From DAXETY01 sp051155755 (GTDB lineage Bacteria; Desulfobacterota; Desulfobacteria; Desulfobacterales; SG8-13), in the NCBI GenBank assembly GCA_051155755.1, contig DAXETY010000087.1, positions 1 through 23,859 of the forward strand: DNA of 23,859 nucleotides. Reading direction: 5' to 3'. Below the pieces are notes generated by a model, which was not told where the DNA came from, did not search any database, and saw nothing but the letters and a program-made list of their open reading frames with translations. The translations under genes were made by a program, and so were the position numbers. Positions 23,735 to 23,859 of the stretch are shown piece after piece (position 1 is the first letter of the stretch; every line of letters begins with the position of its first letter).

Positions 23735-23779
23735 TTTCATCAAATCGAACCATTTGAGGGATCGATGCTTGTTTTCGCA

Positions 23780-23801
23780 GGGGGGGTCCCCGTACCCCCC
23801 C
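23780..23801. repeat. GC-rich hairpin of the GGGNGGGT family
   Basis: GGGGGGGT, loop CCCCGT, ACCCCCCC: an 8-bp stem with the same layout as the hairpin at 42-63. Extra C residues follow. Probably a copy of the same dispersed repeat. Confidence 0.5.
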
Positions 23802-23859
23802 CCCATTGGACCCGGGGCGTCCCTCCGTGTATTGGGCAGCCGGCGCAGTGGCCGGCCCT

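Larger units (their letters stand above)
23529..23859. other. Upstream region of the acyl-CoA synthetase operon
   Basis: No gene is seen. The region holds a strong minus-strand promoter at 23706-23734 and an 8-bp inverted repeat GGCGCCGG / CCGGCGCC with a long loop (about 23631-23683) that falls within the predicted leader and could be an operator or RNA hairpin. It also holds a GC-rich hairpin at 23780-23801. The last 12 bases (GTGGCCGGCCCT) equal the first 12 of the window. Confidence 0.55.

Overview
The window looks like chromosomal DNA of a Gram-negative, GC-rich anaerobe, most likely a member of the Desulfobacterota (Desulfobacterales/Desulfosarcina-like). That placement is an inference from gene content: a short-form SAH hydrolase, ADP-forming acyl-CoA synthetase as separate alpha and beta genes, paired b and b' ATP synthase subunits with a signal-like extension on b, tandem universal stress proteins, cytidylate-kinase-like proteins and many cytosolic PAS kinases. 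No marker gene such as rRNA is present. All genes look intact.

Layout. (1) 1-4949, minus strand: panC, metK and ahcY (pantothenate and the SAM/SAH methyl cycle) behind a good promoter at 4944-4972 and ending at a hairpin terminator near 1252-1300; nadK lies beyond it. (2) 5076-14572, plus strand: an NhaD/ArsB-superfamily Na+/H+ antiporter, a tandem universal stress protein (Usp), a 1006-residue soluble multi-PAS histidine kinase with an N-terminal Rossmann-like domain, a receiver-PAS-kinase hybrid, a lone receiver, a second tandem Usp and a cytidylate-kinase-like protein. (3) 14525-20206: a second, convergent cytidylate-kinase-like gene, then the membrane (Fo) part of an ATP synthase: atpZ, atpI, atpB, a giant four-hairpin c-like rotor gene, a normal atpE, b', b, then a third cytidylate-kinase-like gene where F1 genes might be expected. 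(4) 20266-20404: a small MITE-like element. (5) 20448-23734, minus strand: ADP-forming acyl-CoA synthetase alpha and beta plus a membrane-anchored lytic transglycosylase, behind a near-consensus promoter.

The most striking item is the rotor. The 324-residue protein at 16944-17918 is four fused F-type c hairpins. Only hairpin 1 keeps the ion-binding glutamates (E32 and E65); hairpins 2-4 have Gln at the essential position (Q145, Q226, Q307). Next to it is an ordinary 82-residue c subunit with a two-carboxylate, Na+-type site (E32, V63, E65, S66, T67, Y70). Together they suggest a mixed rotor with fewer ions per turn than a normal c ring, perhaps Na+-coupled, beside a Na+/H+ antiporter and a stress-signalling cluster. 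No F1 genes are in the window.

Small repeats are also notable: a 7-bp tandem repeat directly before the start codons of both kinase genes, a 9-bp repeat family forming palindromes in two intergenic regions and entering the panC 3' end, a MITE-like element, and two related GC-rich hairpins at the window edges. panC appears to start at a non-standard ATC codon behind a perfect Shine-Dalgarno sequence.
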